From Bacilli bacterium (GTDB lineage Bacteria > Bacillota_I > Bacilli_A > RF39 > UBA660), in assembly GCA_017511805.1 (NCBI GenBank), contig JAFWJA010000015.1:449098-513097 (forward strand): a stretch of DNA of 64,000 nucleotides, read 5' to 3'. The notes under the pieces were generated by a model that was not told the origin of the DNA, made no database searches, and saw only the letters and a program-made list of their open reading frames with translations. Each line of letters begins with the position of its first letter. The stretch's first letter is position 1. This document shows positions 8,949 through 17,767 of the stretch, piece by piece. The translations under genes were made by a program, and so were the position numbers.

Positions 8949-9872
8949 ATGTTTAAATATAGTCTAGATAATAAAAGATATCATACTTTAAATTATTATT
9001 TTAAAAAGAAATATGGGTGTAAAGTATTTAAAGTAAGTTTAAATGCTAATTTTTCATGTCCAAATATAGATGGTACAAAAGGATTTGGTGGATGTACATA
9101 TTGTCTAAATGGTTCTGGTGAAAAAATTAAAACTGATGATTTAGTAAAACAATTTAATGACGTAAAAAATGTAATGCTAAAAAAGTGGCCTAAAGCTAAA
9201 TATATAGGGTATTTTCAAGCAAACACTAATACATATGCTCCACTTGATGAATTAAAAGAAAAGTATGAATTAATTCTAAAACAAGATAATGTTATTGGAC
9301 TTAATATTGCAACTAGACCTGATTCAATAACACCTGAAGTATATGATTACTTAGAAGATTTAAATAAAAGAACAGATTTAGTTATAGAACTAGGACTACA
9401 AACTATTAATGAAAAAACAGCTAAATATATTAATAGAGGTTCTACTTTAAAAGAATTTGAAGATTGCTTAGGTGAATTAAATAAAAGAAATATTAATGTA
9501 GTTGTACATATCATTAATGGTTTACCTTTTGAAACTAAAGAAGATATGATTAATACTGCAAAATACCTATCTCATAAAAAGATACTAGGTATAAAAATAC
9601 ATATGCTTCATATTCTAAAAGATACTACTATGTTTAAACAATATCTAAAAGATAATTTTCATATTCTAACTAAAGAAGAATATGTAGATATAGTTTGTGA
9701 TCAATTAGAATATTTAAGAGATGATATAGTTATTAATAGAATTACTGGTGATCCTATTAAAGAAGAACTAGTCGAACCAGATTGGTTAATAAAAAAATTT
9801 GGTGTACTAAACGAAATAGATAAAGAAATGGTAAGAAGAGATTCTTATCAAGGAAAAAAATATGAAGAATAA
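8949..9872 (+). CDS. ytqA: TIGR01212-family radical SAM protein (YtqA/YhcC-like)
   Basis: The N-terminus carries the family's cysteine cluster, CPNIDGTKGFGGCTYC, which binds the radical SAM 4Fe-4S centre. A TIM-barrel-like body follows with GYFQANTNTYAP, IATRPDSI, ELGLQT and HIINGLPFE. The whole length, about 307 residues, fits the TIGR01212 family (YtqA in Bacillus, YhcC in E. coli). The precise substrate is not established to my knowledge. The GTG at 8940 is in frame, but AGGTGA followed by ATG at 8949 gives a better start. It is one of two plus-strand genes and is convergent with the giant helicase unit, with which it shares a terminator. Confidence 0.9.
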   Translation: MFKYSLDNKRYHTLNYYFKKKYGCKVFKVSLNANFSCPNIDGTKGFGGCTYCLNGSGEKIKTDDLVKQFNDVKNVMLKKWPKAKYIGYFQANTNTYAPLDELKEKYELILKQDNVIGLNIATRPDSITPEVYDYLEDLNKRTDLVIELGLQTINEKTAKYINRGSTLKEFEDCLGELNKRNINVVVHIINGLPFETKEDMINTAKYLSHKKILGIKIHMLHILKDTTMFKQYLKDNFHILTKEEYVDIVCDQLEYLRDDIVINRITGDPIKEELVEPDWLIKKFGVLNEIDKEMVRRDSYQGKKYEE

Positions 9873-9902
9873 AAAAAGAACAATAATTATTGTTCTTTTT
9901 TC
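9873..9902. terminator. Bidirectional intrinsic terminator between convergent genes
   Basis: AAAAAAGAACAATA (9873-9886) is the exact reverse complement of TATTGTTCTTTTTT (9889-9902), so each strand ends the stem with a T run. It terminates the radical SAM gene and, from the other side, the helicase unit. The stop of the 57-aa gene lies inside it. Confidence 0.85.
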
Positions 9903-10060
9903 ATTAGTTCATCTAACATTTTATTAAGTTCTTCTATATTTTTTTCAGATTCTTCTACTTTAGAATCTAAGTAGTCAATTAACTCAACAATTTCGTTTGA
10001 ATCTAAATCTTTCATTTTAGATTTATCATTTAAAATTTCTTTGTATAATTCTTCTTTCAT
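9887..10060 (-). CDS. 57-aa coiled-coil protein translationally coupled to the giant helicase
   Basis: ATG at 10060, six bases after the helicase stop, opens a 57-residue frame beginning MKEELYKEILNDKSK and ending MLDELMKKEQ. It is highly charged, helical and heptad-like in its second half (VEESEKNIEELNKMLDEL). There is no strong ribosome site, so translation probably depends on ribosomes finishing the helicase. Codon use matches the neighbours and the frame ends exactly in the shared terminator. The helicase itself ends in a coiled coil, so a direct interaction is an attractive inference. I recognise no family. Confidence 0.6.
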   Translation of the reverse strand: MKEELYKEILNDKSKMKDLDSNEIVELIDYLDSKVEESEKNIEELNKMLDELMKKEQ

Positions 10061-10066
10061 AATACT

Positions 10067-13000
10067 TTAAAGCATTTTTGAAATCTTGCTCTTTTCCTCC
10101 TTTAATAATTTTAAATCAGACTCTTCTTTCTTTAATCTATTTATTAGTCGTTGATATTCAATTCTAGAATTCATGTCAGTTCCAGGAGTGAAAGAATTTA
10201 TTTCTTGCTTTAGTTTTTCTATTCTTTCTTGTAATTCAGTTAACTTTTCTGATAATTTTTCAATTTTACTAATAGCTAATTCTTTAACACTATCATATTT
10301 AATAATTGCTGCCAAAATCATTTTAAAGAAGAATGCTCGTTTTTCAGTTTTAGACATATACGTATCAAAAGCAGATTCATCCATATTATCAATAAAATCA
10401 TTAACAGAAACATTTGATGTTAAATAATTACTTACTGTATTTTGAATAGATGAATCATTATTCAGAATAAGCATTTTACAATCTGCTTTTCCATTTGATA
10501 TTTTAACACCATTTATATTATTACCAAATATGTCTAATTCAGTATTAGTATATTTATTAACACCTTTTGAATCAAAACCTCTTTTATCGTATTTTTTATT
10601 AGTTTCTCTATTTATTCCTTTTTTATTAAACCCACGAGAATCGTATCCATTTTCATCATATCTACTATCAGTTTTAATTCTTGTTCCATCAGCATTTAAA
10701 CTCCAATAATAGCCTGATAAATCAAAGCCATAATCATCATATTTTCTATCTGTTTTAACACGAATTCCTTCTTCATTTTCTTCATAATAATATCCATCAA
10801 CATCAAAGAATCTATTATTATAAACTCTAGGCTTATAATCTTCAGGAATATCATCATTTTTAGAGCTATGAGCTTCACTATAATTGCTATAGAATAAGCC
10901 ATCTATATCAAATCCATTTTCATCTACATAAGAATTTGTTGATGTATTTATTTTATTAGATTTAAATCCACGTGTATTTTCTTTTTTACCACTTGATTCT
11001 TCTTTTCTTTCTCCATTTGGTCCTATTTCATGATAGAATCCTTCTCTATCAAAACCATATGAATTAATTCTAGAAGTCGTTCTAATATATTCAACTACAC
11101 CTGTAGATGGATTTATTTTTTCTTCACAATAGAATCCATCTATATCAAACCCATGTTCATCAACAATTTTTTTTGTAGCATAACATATTTTATCAATATC
11201 AAAACCCGATGGATGAGTAGGTTTTCTACCTATTATTTCCCCTCTAGCATTAACAATGCAATAATTACCATCTATATCAAAATGCCTTTCATCATATAAT
11301 CTTCCAGATGATTCTTTTTTTCTTTTTCCATCAGAATCTATTTCATGATAAAATCCATTTCTATCAAATCCATGTTTATCGCATTTACTATTTGTACGAT
11401 AAACCATATATCTTCCTGTATCTGGATTTAACCTTTCTTCACAATAAAATCCATTTTTATCAAACCCATGTTCATCATATAATTTACTTGTTAATATATA
11501 AGATATTTGTCTATTTTTTCCAAATGGACTTGATTTTTTATGATAGAATCCATAAGCATCGAATCCATTTTCATCTACATTTGGATGTACCATATCTAGT
11601 ACATATTTTGCTGGTGGTCCGGGATTCAATACATAGTGTCTTCCTGAAGCATCAAAGCCTCTTGGATCTACCTTAGATTTAGTTTTAACTCTTTTTTTCT
11701 TACCATCTTCAACTACTAATTTCCAATAATAACCGTCACAATCAAAGAATCTATAATTATATTTTTTATTTGTTTTAAATAAAGGTTCTTTATAATGATT
11801 TAAAAATTGTGTTAATAATTCAATAGTAGTAACAGTTTTTTTACCAGGTCCGACATGCCATTCTACATATTCCATAAACTTATTAATAAATACATCTCTA
11901 TCTTCTGTAAATGAATAATAATATCCATCTACATCAAAGAAATCTCTATCATATGCTCTTCTCTTACCATTTACACTTATAAGATTATCTATATTAAAAC
12001 CTCTTTCATCTGTTGCTTTTCCTATTTTTCTTCTTTCAATATCATAACCATTAGGTGTAAGTCTTCCATCAATTTCTTCTGTGTAATTACCATTTGCATC
12101 TTTAACATGATGATCTCCATTACTATCAAAGCCATATTGATCTATCTTAGTTTCAGGTATTACTTTTTTATAATTTCTTTCAACAGGATCATATAAATAT
12201 AAGAATCCATCTCTATCAAAAGCCTCACTATTCTTAATTGGAATTATATTAATTATTTTTAATCCTTGTCTATTAAATCCATCTTTATCCTTTTTACTAT
12301 TTGTTTTTACAAATCCAGTAGGTGTTTCTTCATAATAAAAGTCATCTAATCCAAAGAAATGATCATCCCATCTTCTTGTAGCACTTGGATATCTCTTACC
12401 ATCTGGTCCTAATTCATAATATCTTCCTAATCTATCAAAGAATCTATCATTATACTTTCTATCTGTTTTATGTCTTTCTCCATCTTCTCCTAATTCATAA
12501 TAATATCCATCTCTATCAAAATAGTGAAAATCATATGGTAAATCAGTTTCAATTCTGTCACATTTTCTACCATTAGGATATTTTTCAATTCTTTTTCTAT
12601 ATAATGTTCTATTAGATATTGTAACTAAACCATCTTCCATTTCAATAGAACTACTACCAACTAATCTAGCTGTATAATTTCCTCTTACTGTAAAACCAAA
12701 TTCATCTATCATAGAACCAGTTACTACTATTTCATTATCACTATTATAACGACAATAAATACCATCAATATTAAATCCATGTCTATCTAATTTACCTATC
12801 TTTTTATAGACACCATTCTCATCTTTTTCATAATAATCACCCTTTATATCAAACCCACGTGGATCTAATTTAGAATCTGTTTTCACATAATGATTATCTG
12901 AATCTAATTCGTAATAATATCCATCTCTATCAAAATGATATTTATTTAATACTTCATTTTGTCTAAAGTTCTTTTCATCTATACCTGTAATATCATATCC

Positions 13001-16000
13001 TTGTTCATTATATCTAGTACCAGTAGCACTATGTAAACTCAAATGCTTTTTAGGACCTTTTACTATAAATCCATTTTCATCAATTAAAGTTACCCATTCT
13101 TGACTTTTACCTATTTTCTTATCTTCTACAAATGGTTTATATATTCCCAATCTATTTAACATTTTTGGATTATAATCATTAAATACAGGATGTGCTGCAT
13201 AATACATTTTCCTTACATATAAATATTCTCTTCCTATAGGATAACCTAAAGACTCTTCTAATTGATTTAAAATTGCATTTCTAACATCAAAGTCTAATTT
13301 ACTTAATATATCTTGAATAGTAGATTTCTCAGTAAATAACGAAGGTGATATTTCAACACCATATTCTTCAAATATTTCTAATACATTTAATGCCGCAATT
13401 ATTCTACTAGATGCAGGTCTAGTTGAAAAATCAAATTGATTCATTTCTTCAAATTGTTTATATAATTCTATAAAAGTTAATTGAGTACCTTTAAGTCTAT
13501 ATGCATCAACAACATCATTTGCTTGTTTTCTTTCAGGTATATCTACCATCCATAAATCTATATTTTTACCTATTCTAATTATTTCTTTTATTTGAAATAA
13601 AGATTCTTCACCTAATCTATCTAATAATTCTGGTTCAGATACATATCTTTCATATTTTAATTGAATTCTTTTTAATGCTGCTGCTACCTTTACTTCTGTA
13701 GTAGAATCACTATCTACATCAGGGAATCTTTTATGTTTATATATCCAGTATTCTGCCCTTCTCATTATATCTAAATCAGAACTATTACTATGTCTATTTA
13801 CTTCTCTATTCATATTTTGTGATAAATAACTATTATATAAATCAAATATTATAGGTATTCTAGAAAGTTCTAATTTTGTTTCAGGATCAATTGAGAAAAT
13901 ACATCTACCAGTTTGTTGTGAATATAATATTTTATTACCTGGAGTTAATGGTCTAAATAATAATACACCATCAACATCATCAAAATGACTTCCTTCATTT
14001 AACATATCGATTGAAAATATTAATTGTAGATGTGGTGATTTCTGTTGAAATTTTCTTATCGCTTTTTCATTTTGACTCTTATCTTGTCTACCACTAAATA
14101 AATAACTAGCTTCAGCATCAGGATCTATACCTTTAAAATATGAAACTATTTCAGCCATTCTCATTCTAATATATTCTTCTGTAGACATTGCTGGAAATTC
14201 ATTTCTTGGTAAAAAGACAATATATTTACCATTCTTAGGTTTATTATTACTAACTAATGCTTCTTCAATTATTTTATCTATTCCTAAGTTCTTTCCCTTA
14301 GAAATTATTTCACGCATTCCTTCATATACAATTCTATATCTTTCTTTTAAAAATGGATCTCTTTCCATTTCATACATAGCTTTAACTGTTTTATACTCGT
14401 CAGATTCTTCTAAAGTATAATCAAATGTTACAACATTTGGTGTAACTATATATCCACTTTGCATAGCCTCTGGTGCTTCCATATTAATAGCTAGATAATT
14501 ACCATTTCTTATTTCTTCAGCCGTATAAGAACCACATACTCTGGCATATTTCTTAATAGCATCAACACTATCTACATCTCTAACTGGAGTTGCTGTAATA
14601 GCTAGTACTTTTGCGTTTGGATTATTTCTAATTAACTCCATTATACCTCTTTGAAATTTTAGAGCGCCTTTTTCTCTAGATTCATCGCCAGCTATTCTAT
14701 GTGCCTCATCTAATATAATAAAACTACAATTTTTATTTTTAAAGAAATCTTCATCCTTATCTAGTACTTCGTTATAACACTTCATTTCTAAATATGGAAA
14801 TACTTCTCTTATTCTTTGCTCTATATCAGAAAATAATATTGTTCCTTCAGGTATAGGTAATTCACTGCCTAAATAATAAGCTTCTTCTTCTTCACTTAAT
14901 ATTCTTAATCCACATATATTTCTAATAATATGTTCTTGTATTTGATATAAGATATTTCTTCTTGGAGCATAATAAATCATTGGTTCGTTTCTTCTTTTTA
15001 ACATTTCTGTCATCGCAACAAATGATTTACCCCCACCAGTAGGTAATACGACACCTGCGAAATTCTTTCTTTCATAAATCAAATCTAACTTTTTAACAGC
15101 TAAATCTTGATAATCTCTTAATGGTACAAGTAATCCATCTACCATTACTTCATCAGTAATTTTAAATAATCTATCTAATCTATATACTGATACTTTTTTA
15201 TTTATTAAATGAATATTATCTTTTATTAACTTGTTTATATCTTCAACTTCATCTAATTGTTCTAATAAAAACCCACCAATACCTCGATTTAAAACTAAAT
15301 TAATGAAATAATATGGAATATCATTTTCATTAATTCCAGCTTCTAAAAAGGCATTATATACTCTTTCACAATTAATAGATTCAAAATAACTAATAAGTAT
15401 TTCTTGTTCTTCAGTGCTAATTACTCTATTATTATTTCCTGATCTATATATTGTTCTAAAATCTATTCTTCCAAATATTGTTTCTGCATAGTATCTATTT
15501 AAGCTGATTTCAGAATCTTCACTAGTTAATACCTCTGTACATAACTTTTTCTCAACATCTATACCATTTGATTTAAAGAAAGCATATTTCTCATCAGAAG
15601 TCATATGTAAAACAAATTGTATTATTTTTCTTTGATCTTCTAATTCAAATAAATGCCCATTATCACCATTTATATCTATATTAACTGACTCTGATATTTG
15701 TTCACCTTGATTGTTTAATCTACTAATAATTTCAGTAGAAACAGCATAACATTCTCTACTTATTTCATCTATAACAGAATCAAAACTACTATCTCCTGCG
15801 ATAGTTCGTAATACTTCACACAACTCTAATACTTTTTGTTTAGATTTAGCAATTTCATAAGTAAACTCTAATGTTCTTCTAGCCTTAGAATATGGTATTC
15901 TACCTTTAGTAATTTCATACATTGTTTTAATAGAAATACTATCATTTAGTTTATAGTTTGATGGTCTCAATACTAAATCATATATTGAATCTATTGTTAT

Positions 16001-16894
16001 TCCTTCACTTTCATTACCAAATCTATTATCAGATAATTTATAACCTTTTAATGCTAATTCCAATACTTTTTTCTTTAATAATGCTACTTTTTCACTAGAT
16101 ATATTTTTAGAATCAGCTTGTTGAAGTATAGAGAATAAATCTATAATTAAAGGAGATATTTCCATAATAGAGTCTTCTTCACCTGAGCCATATTGAATAA
16201 CTTCTGCTGATGAACAAGCCATACCTATAGTAGCTATTAAAGAAGTATTACTACTTGTTCTTGGTAATATATTTTCAACTATTCCTCTAGATTCTAAAAT
16301 ATGTAATTTTGCTATTAACTTATGAAATTCTAGATTTTGTTCATTATTAAAATCTTGTCTTTTACCTATATATGAACTATTGCCAGTATACTTTGATAAG
16401 ACTTTTTTTACTTCCTCAATAGAACTAGCTTTCTCAATCATCTTTATATCATCTAAAAGAGATGTATCTGTTAAACCAGATACTTTTTTTTCTAGTATCT
16501 TATCCAATTCTTCCATCATATATCTAGCAGCTGGATAAGACTTACCCATATTCTTTTTAGATATTCTTTTAATTAAATATCTATTTTCAGCACCATAATC
16601 TATTGCTACAGAGGCATTTGAAGTAAAAGAAATACAATTAGTACCTGGATAAAAATTCTTTCTAATATGATCCCATATCTCAACTAAAGATATTTCAGTC
16701 GCATCAGAATAACGAGATGCCCCTTCACCTTTTTCTTCATTATATCTGTCTTTATATGGTCTAATAGTACTAGGAGTTGCTTTTCCTGATTTCATATCAT
16801 CAATATCGCCTGGTTCTATTGCTCTAAAAACATAATAATAGTTTTCGTCTTCAATTACATTAAACCTACTTAAATCAAATAAACTATAGTCCAT
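10067..16894 (-). CDS. Giant multidomain protein: ART-like N-terminus, SF2 helicase, about 30 FD-DG-FY repeats, coiled coil
   Basis: The protein has 2275 residues in one frame, starting at ATG 16894 behind AGAGGTG. Residues 1-120 (YYVFRAIEPGDID ... NCISFTSNASVAIDYG) have the R ... S-x-T-S spacing of ADP-ribosyltransferase folds, but I cannot confirm the catalytic Glu. Residues 590-1020 are a superfamily 2 helicase: RDYQ Q-like motif, PTGGGKS Walker A (near 618), ILDEAH (near 729), AITATP (near 768), SIDMLNEGSHF, and QQTGRC motif VI (near 995). Residues about 1270-2130 hold about 30 degenerate repeats built on DE-GFDIDGFYYE. The last 70 residues form a coiled coil. No nuclease, methylase or signal peptide is visible. 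Nucleic-acid-dependent ADP-ribosylation or a defence role is inference. Confidence 0.75.
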   Translation of the reverse strand: MDYSLFDLSRFNVIEDENYYYVFRAIEPGDIDDMKSGKATPSTIRPYKDRYNEEKGEGASRYSDATEISLVEIWDHIRKNFYPGTNCISFTSNASVAIDYGAENRYLIKRISKKNMGKSYPAARYMMEELDKILEKKVSGLTDTSLLDDIKMIEKASSIEEVKKVLSKYTGNSSYIGKRQDFNNEQNLEFHKLIAKLHILESRGIVENILPRTSSNTSLIATIGMACSSAEVIQYGSGEEDSIMEISPLIIDLFSILQQADSKNISSEKVALLKKKVLELALKGYKLSDNRFGNESEGITIDSIYDLVLRPSNYKLNDSISIKTMYEITKGRIPYSKARRTLEFTYEIAKSKQKVLELCEVLRTIAGDSSFDSVIDEISRECYAVSTEIISRLNNQGEQISESVNIDINGDNGHLFELEDQRKIIQFVLHMTSDEKYAFFKSNGIDVEKKLCTEVLTSEDSEISLNRYYAETIFGRIDFRTIYRSGNNNRVISTEEQEILISYFESINCERVYNAFLEAGINENDIPYYFINLVLNRGIGGFLLEQLDEVEDINKLIKDNIHLINKKVSVYRLDRLFKITDEVMVDGLLVPLRDYQDLAVKKLDLIYERKNFAGVVLPTGGGKSFVAMTEMLKRRNEPMIYYAPRRNILYQIQEHIIRNICGLRILSEEEEAYYLGSELPIPEGTILFSDIEQRIREVFPYLEMKCYNEVLDKDEDFFKNKNCSFIILDEAHRIAGDESREKGALKFQRGIMELIRNNPNAKVLAITATPVRDVDSVDAIKKYARVCGSYTAEEIRNGNYLAINMEAPEAMQSGYIVTPNVVTFDYTLEESDEYKTVKAMYEMERDPFLKERYRIVYEGMREIISKGKNLGIDKIIEEALVSNNKPKNGKYIVFLPRNEFPAMSTEEYIRMRMAEIVSYFKGIDPDAEASYLFSGRQDKSQNEKAIRKFQQKSPHLQLIFSIDMLNEGSHFDDVDGVLLFRPLTPGNKILYSQQTGRCIFSIDPETKLELSRIPIIFDLYNSYLSQNMNREVNRHSNSSDLDIMRRAEYWIYKHKRFPDVDSDSTTEVKVAAALKRIQLKYERYVSEPELLDRLGEESLFQIKEIIRIGKNIDLWMVDIPERKQANDVVDAYRLKGTQLTFIELYKQFEEMNQFDFSTRPASSRIIAALNVLEIFEEYGVEISPSLFTEKSTIQDILSKLDFDVRNAILNQLEESLGYPIGREYLYVRKMYYAAHPVFNDYNPKMLNRLGIYKPFVEDKKIGKSQEWVTLIDENGFIVKGPKKHLSLHSATGTRYNEQGYDITGIDEKNFRQNEVLNKYHFDRDGYYYELDSDNHYVKTDSKLDPRGFDIKGDYYEKDENGVYKKIGKLDRHGFNIDGIYCRYNSDNEIVVTGSMIDEFGFTVRGNYTARLVGSSSIEMEDGLVTISNRTLYRKRIEKYPNGRKCDRIETDLPYDFHYFDRDGYYYELGEDGERHKTDRKYNDRFFDRLGRYYELGPDGKRYPSATRRWDDHFFGLDDFYYEETPTGFVKTNSKKDKDGFNRQGLKIINIIPIKNSEAFDRDGFLYLYDPVERNYKKVIPETKIDQYGFDSNGDHHVKDANGNYTEEIDGRLTPNGYDIERRKIGKATDERGFNIDNLISVNGKRRAYDRDFFDVDGYYYSFTEDRDVFINKFMEYVEWHVGPGKKTVTTIELLTQFLNHYKEPLFKTNKKYNYRFFDCDGYYWKLVVEDGKKKRVKTKSKVDPRGFDASGRHYVLNPGPPAKYVLDMVHPNVDENGFDAYGFYHKKSSPFGKNRQISYILTSKLYDEHGFDKNGFYCEERLNPDTGRYMVYRTNSKCDKHGFDRNGFYHEIDSDGKRKKESSGRLYDERHFDIDGNYCIVNARGEIIGRKPTHPSGFDIDKICYATKKIVDEHGFDIDGFYCEEKINPSTGVVEYIRTTSRINSYGFDREGFYHEIGPNGERKEESSGKKENTRGFKSNKINTSTNSYVDENGFDIDGLFYSNYSEAHSSKNDDIPEDYKPRVYNNRFFDVDGYYYEENEEGIRVKTDRKYDDYGFDLSGYYWSLNADGTRIKTDSRYDENGYDSRGFNKKGINRETNKKYDKRGFDSKGVNKYTNTELDIFGNNINGVKISNGKADCKMLILNNDSSIQNTVSNYLTSNVSVNDFIDNMDESAFDTYMSKTEKRAFFFKMILAAIIKYDSVKELAISKIEKLSEKLTELQERIEKLKQEINSFTPGTDMNSRIEYQRLINRLKKEESDLKLLKEEKSKISKML
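10500..13085 (-). repeat. Array of about 30 degenerate FD-DG-FY protein repeats inside the giant helicase
   Basis: The translated units follow the pattern [DE]-x-x-[GF]-F-D-x-[DNR]-G-[FY]-Y-x-E, spaced about 20-45 residues apart and often followed by a KTDSK or RTNSK turn. Examples are FDRDGYYYELDSDN, GFDIDGFYCEEKINP and FFDVDGYYYEENEEG. DNA identity between units is low, so the array is old rather than a recent slippage expansion. The pattern is reminiscent of short beta-hairpin binding repeats; I know no named family for it. Confidence 0.8.
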
Positions 16895-16918
16895 TACTAT
16901 ACACCTCTTCTATTTTAT

Positions 16919-16927
16919 ATTATATCA
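16919..16927 (-). promoter_or_regulatory. Extended -10 promoter element for the giant helicase
   Basis: TGATATAAT on the minus strand, about 25 bases upstream of the ATG at 16894, with no clear -35. It follows the tlyA terminator, so the helicase and the 57-aa gene appear to be an independent unit. Confidence 0.55.
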
Positions 16928-16960
16928 TAAAAGAAATTTATTACTACTTATTTATATACT

Positions 16961-16994
16961 TAAAAATTAAAAGATATGAGAATAATTCTCATAT
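16961..16994 (-). terminator. Intrinsic terminator after tlyA
   Basis: ATATGAGAAT (16974-16983) pairs with ATTCTCATAT (16985-16994), followed on the minus strand by CTTTTAATTTTT, immediately after the tlyA stop. Confidence 0.75.
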
Positions 16995-16996
16995 TT

Positions 16997-17767
16997 TTAT
17001 TTTAATTCTTTAAAGCTATCTTCTATTACTTGTTCAATTGATATTTCTTTTTTACTATCTTTAGTAAAATATCCAAGATACTCAATATTACCTGATCCTC
17101 CAGTAATAGGAGAATATGTTAAATCTTGTATATTATAGTTAATTGCACAGAAACTATTAATTATACTATTTATTACATTTATATGTACTTCTTTATTAAG
17201 TGGAATTCCTTTATATTTATCTGCGATATCTTTTCCGCATTCAAATTGTGGTTTTATTAATAGAACTATTTCACTTGGATTAATAACACCAAGTTTATCT
17301 ATAAACTTAGTAACAGATATAAAAGATACATCTATTGTTACTATATCTATTTTATCTATAACAGTATAATCTCTAATATCAGTTTCTTCATGTAGTTCTA
17401 CTCTATTATCTAATTTTAACTTATCATCAAACTGATCTTTTCCTACATCAACTGCAATTACTTTTTTAATATTATTTCTAAGTGCTACCTCACTAAAACC
17501 ACCAGTACTAGATCCTATATCAAGCATTACTTTATCATTAAAATCAATACTAAAAACTTCTTTAGCTTTAAGTAGCTTCAAAGCTCCTCTTGATACATAA
17601 TCAAATGCATCTTTCACCATAACCTGGTCTTCATCACTAACTTTAAAACTAGCTTTGGTAACAACCTTTCCATTTACCAAAACATTACCCTTTTCTATTT
17701 CGTACTGACCCTTGCTACGTGATGTAACTAGATTATGTGTTACCAGATAACTATCTAGTCTATCCAT
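16997..17767 (-). CDS. tlyA: TlyA-family rRNA 2'-O-methyltransferase
   Basis: The protein has 256 residues. An N-terminal S4 RNA-binding domain (about 1-60, RLDSYLVTHNLVTSRSKGQ) is joined to an FtsJ-type Rossmann methyltransferase (LDIGSSTGGFSEVAL near residue 85, VTIDVSFISV, LIKPQFECG). Members methylate ribose positions in 16S/23S rRNA; some are also annotated as haemolysin. Its ATG lies inside the end of fhs, so the two genes overlap by 8 bases (ATGGATAG) and are translationally coupled. In most Bacillota this gene sits between isoprenoid genes and argR/recN, so the fhs partnership is unusual. A terminator follows directly. Confidence 0.92.
   Translation of the reverse strand: MDRLDSYLVTHNLVTSRSKGQYEIEKGNVLVNGKVVTKASFKVSDEDQVMVKDAFDYVSRGALKLLKAKEVFSIDFNDKVMLDIGSSTGGFSEVALRNNIKKVIAVDVGKDQFDDKLKLDNRVELHEETDIRDYTVIDKIDIVTIDVSFISVTKFIDKLGVINPSEIVLLIKPQFECGKDIADKYKGIPLNKEVHINVINSIINSFCAINYNIQDLTYSPITGGSGNIEYLGYFTKDSKKEISIEQVIEDSFKELK

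Noticed and set aside
11308-11676. Plus-strand frame across the giant helicase
   Set aside because: Antisense shadow of the repeat region, rich in His/Tyr/Leu because of the GFD-DG-FY codons.
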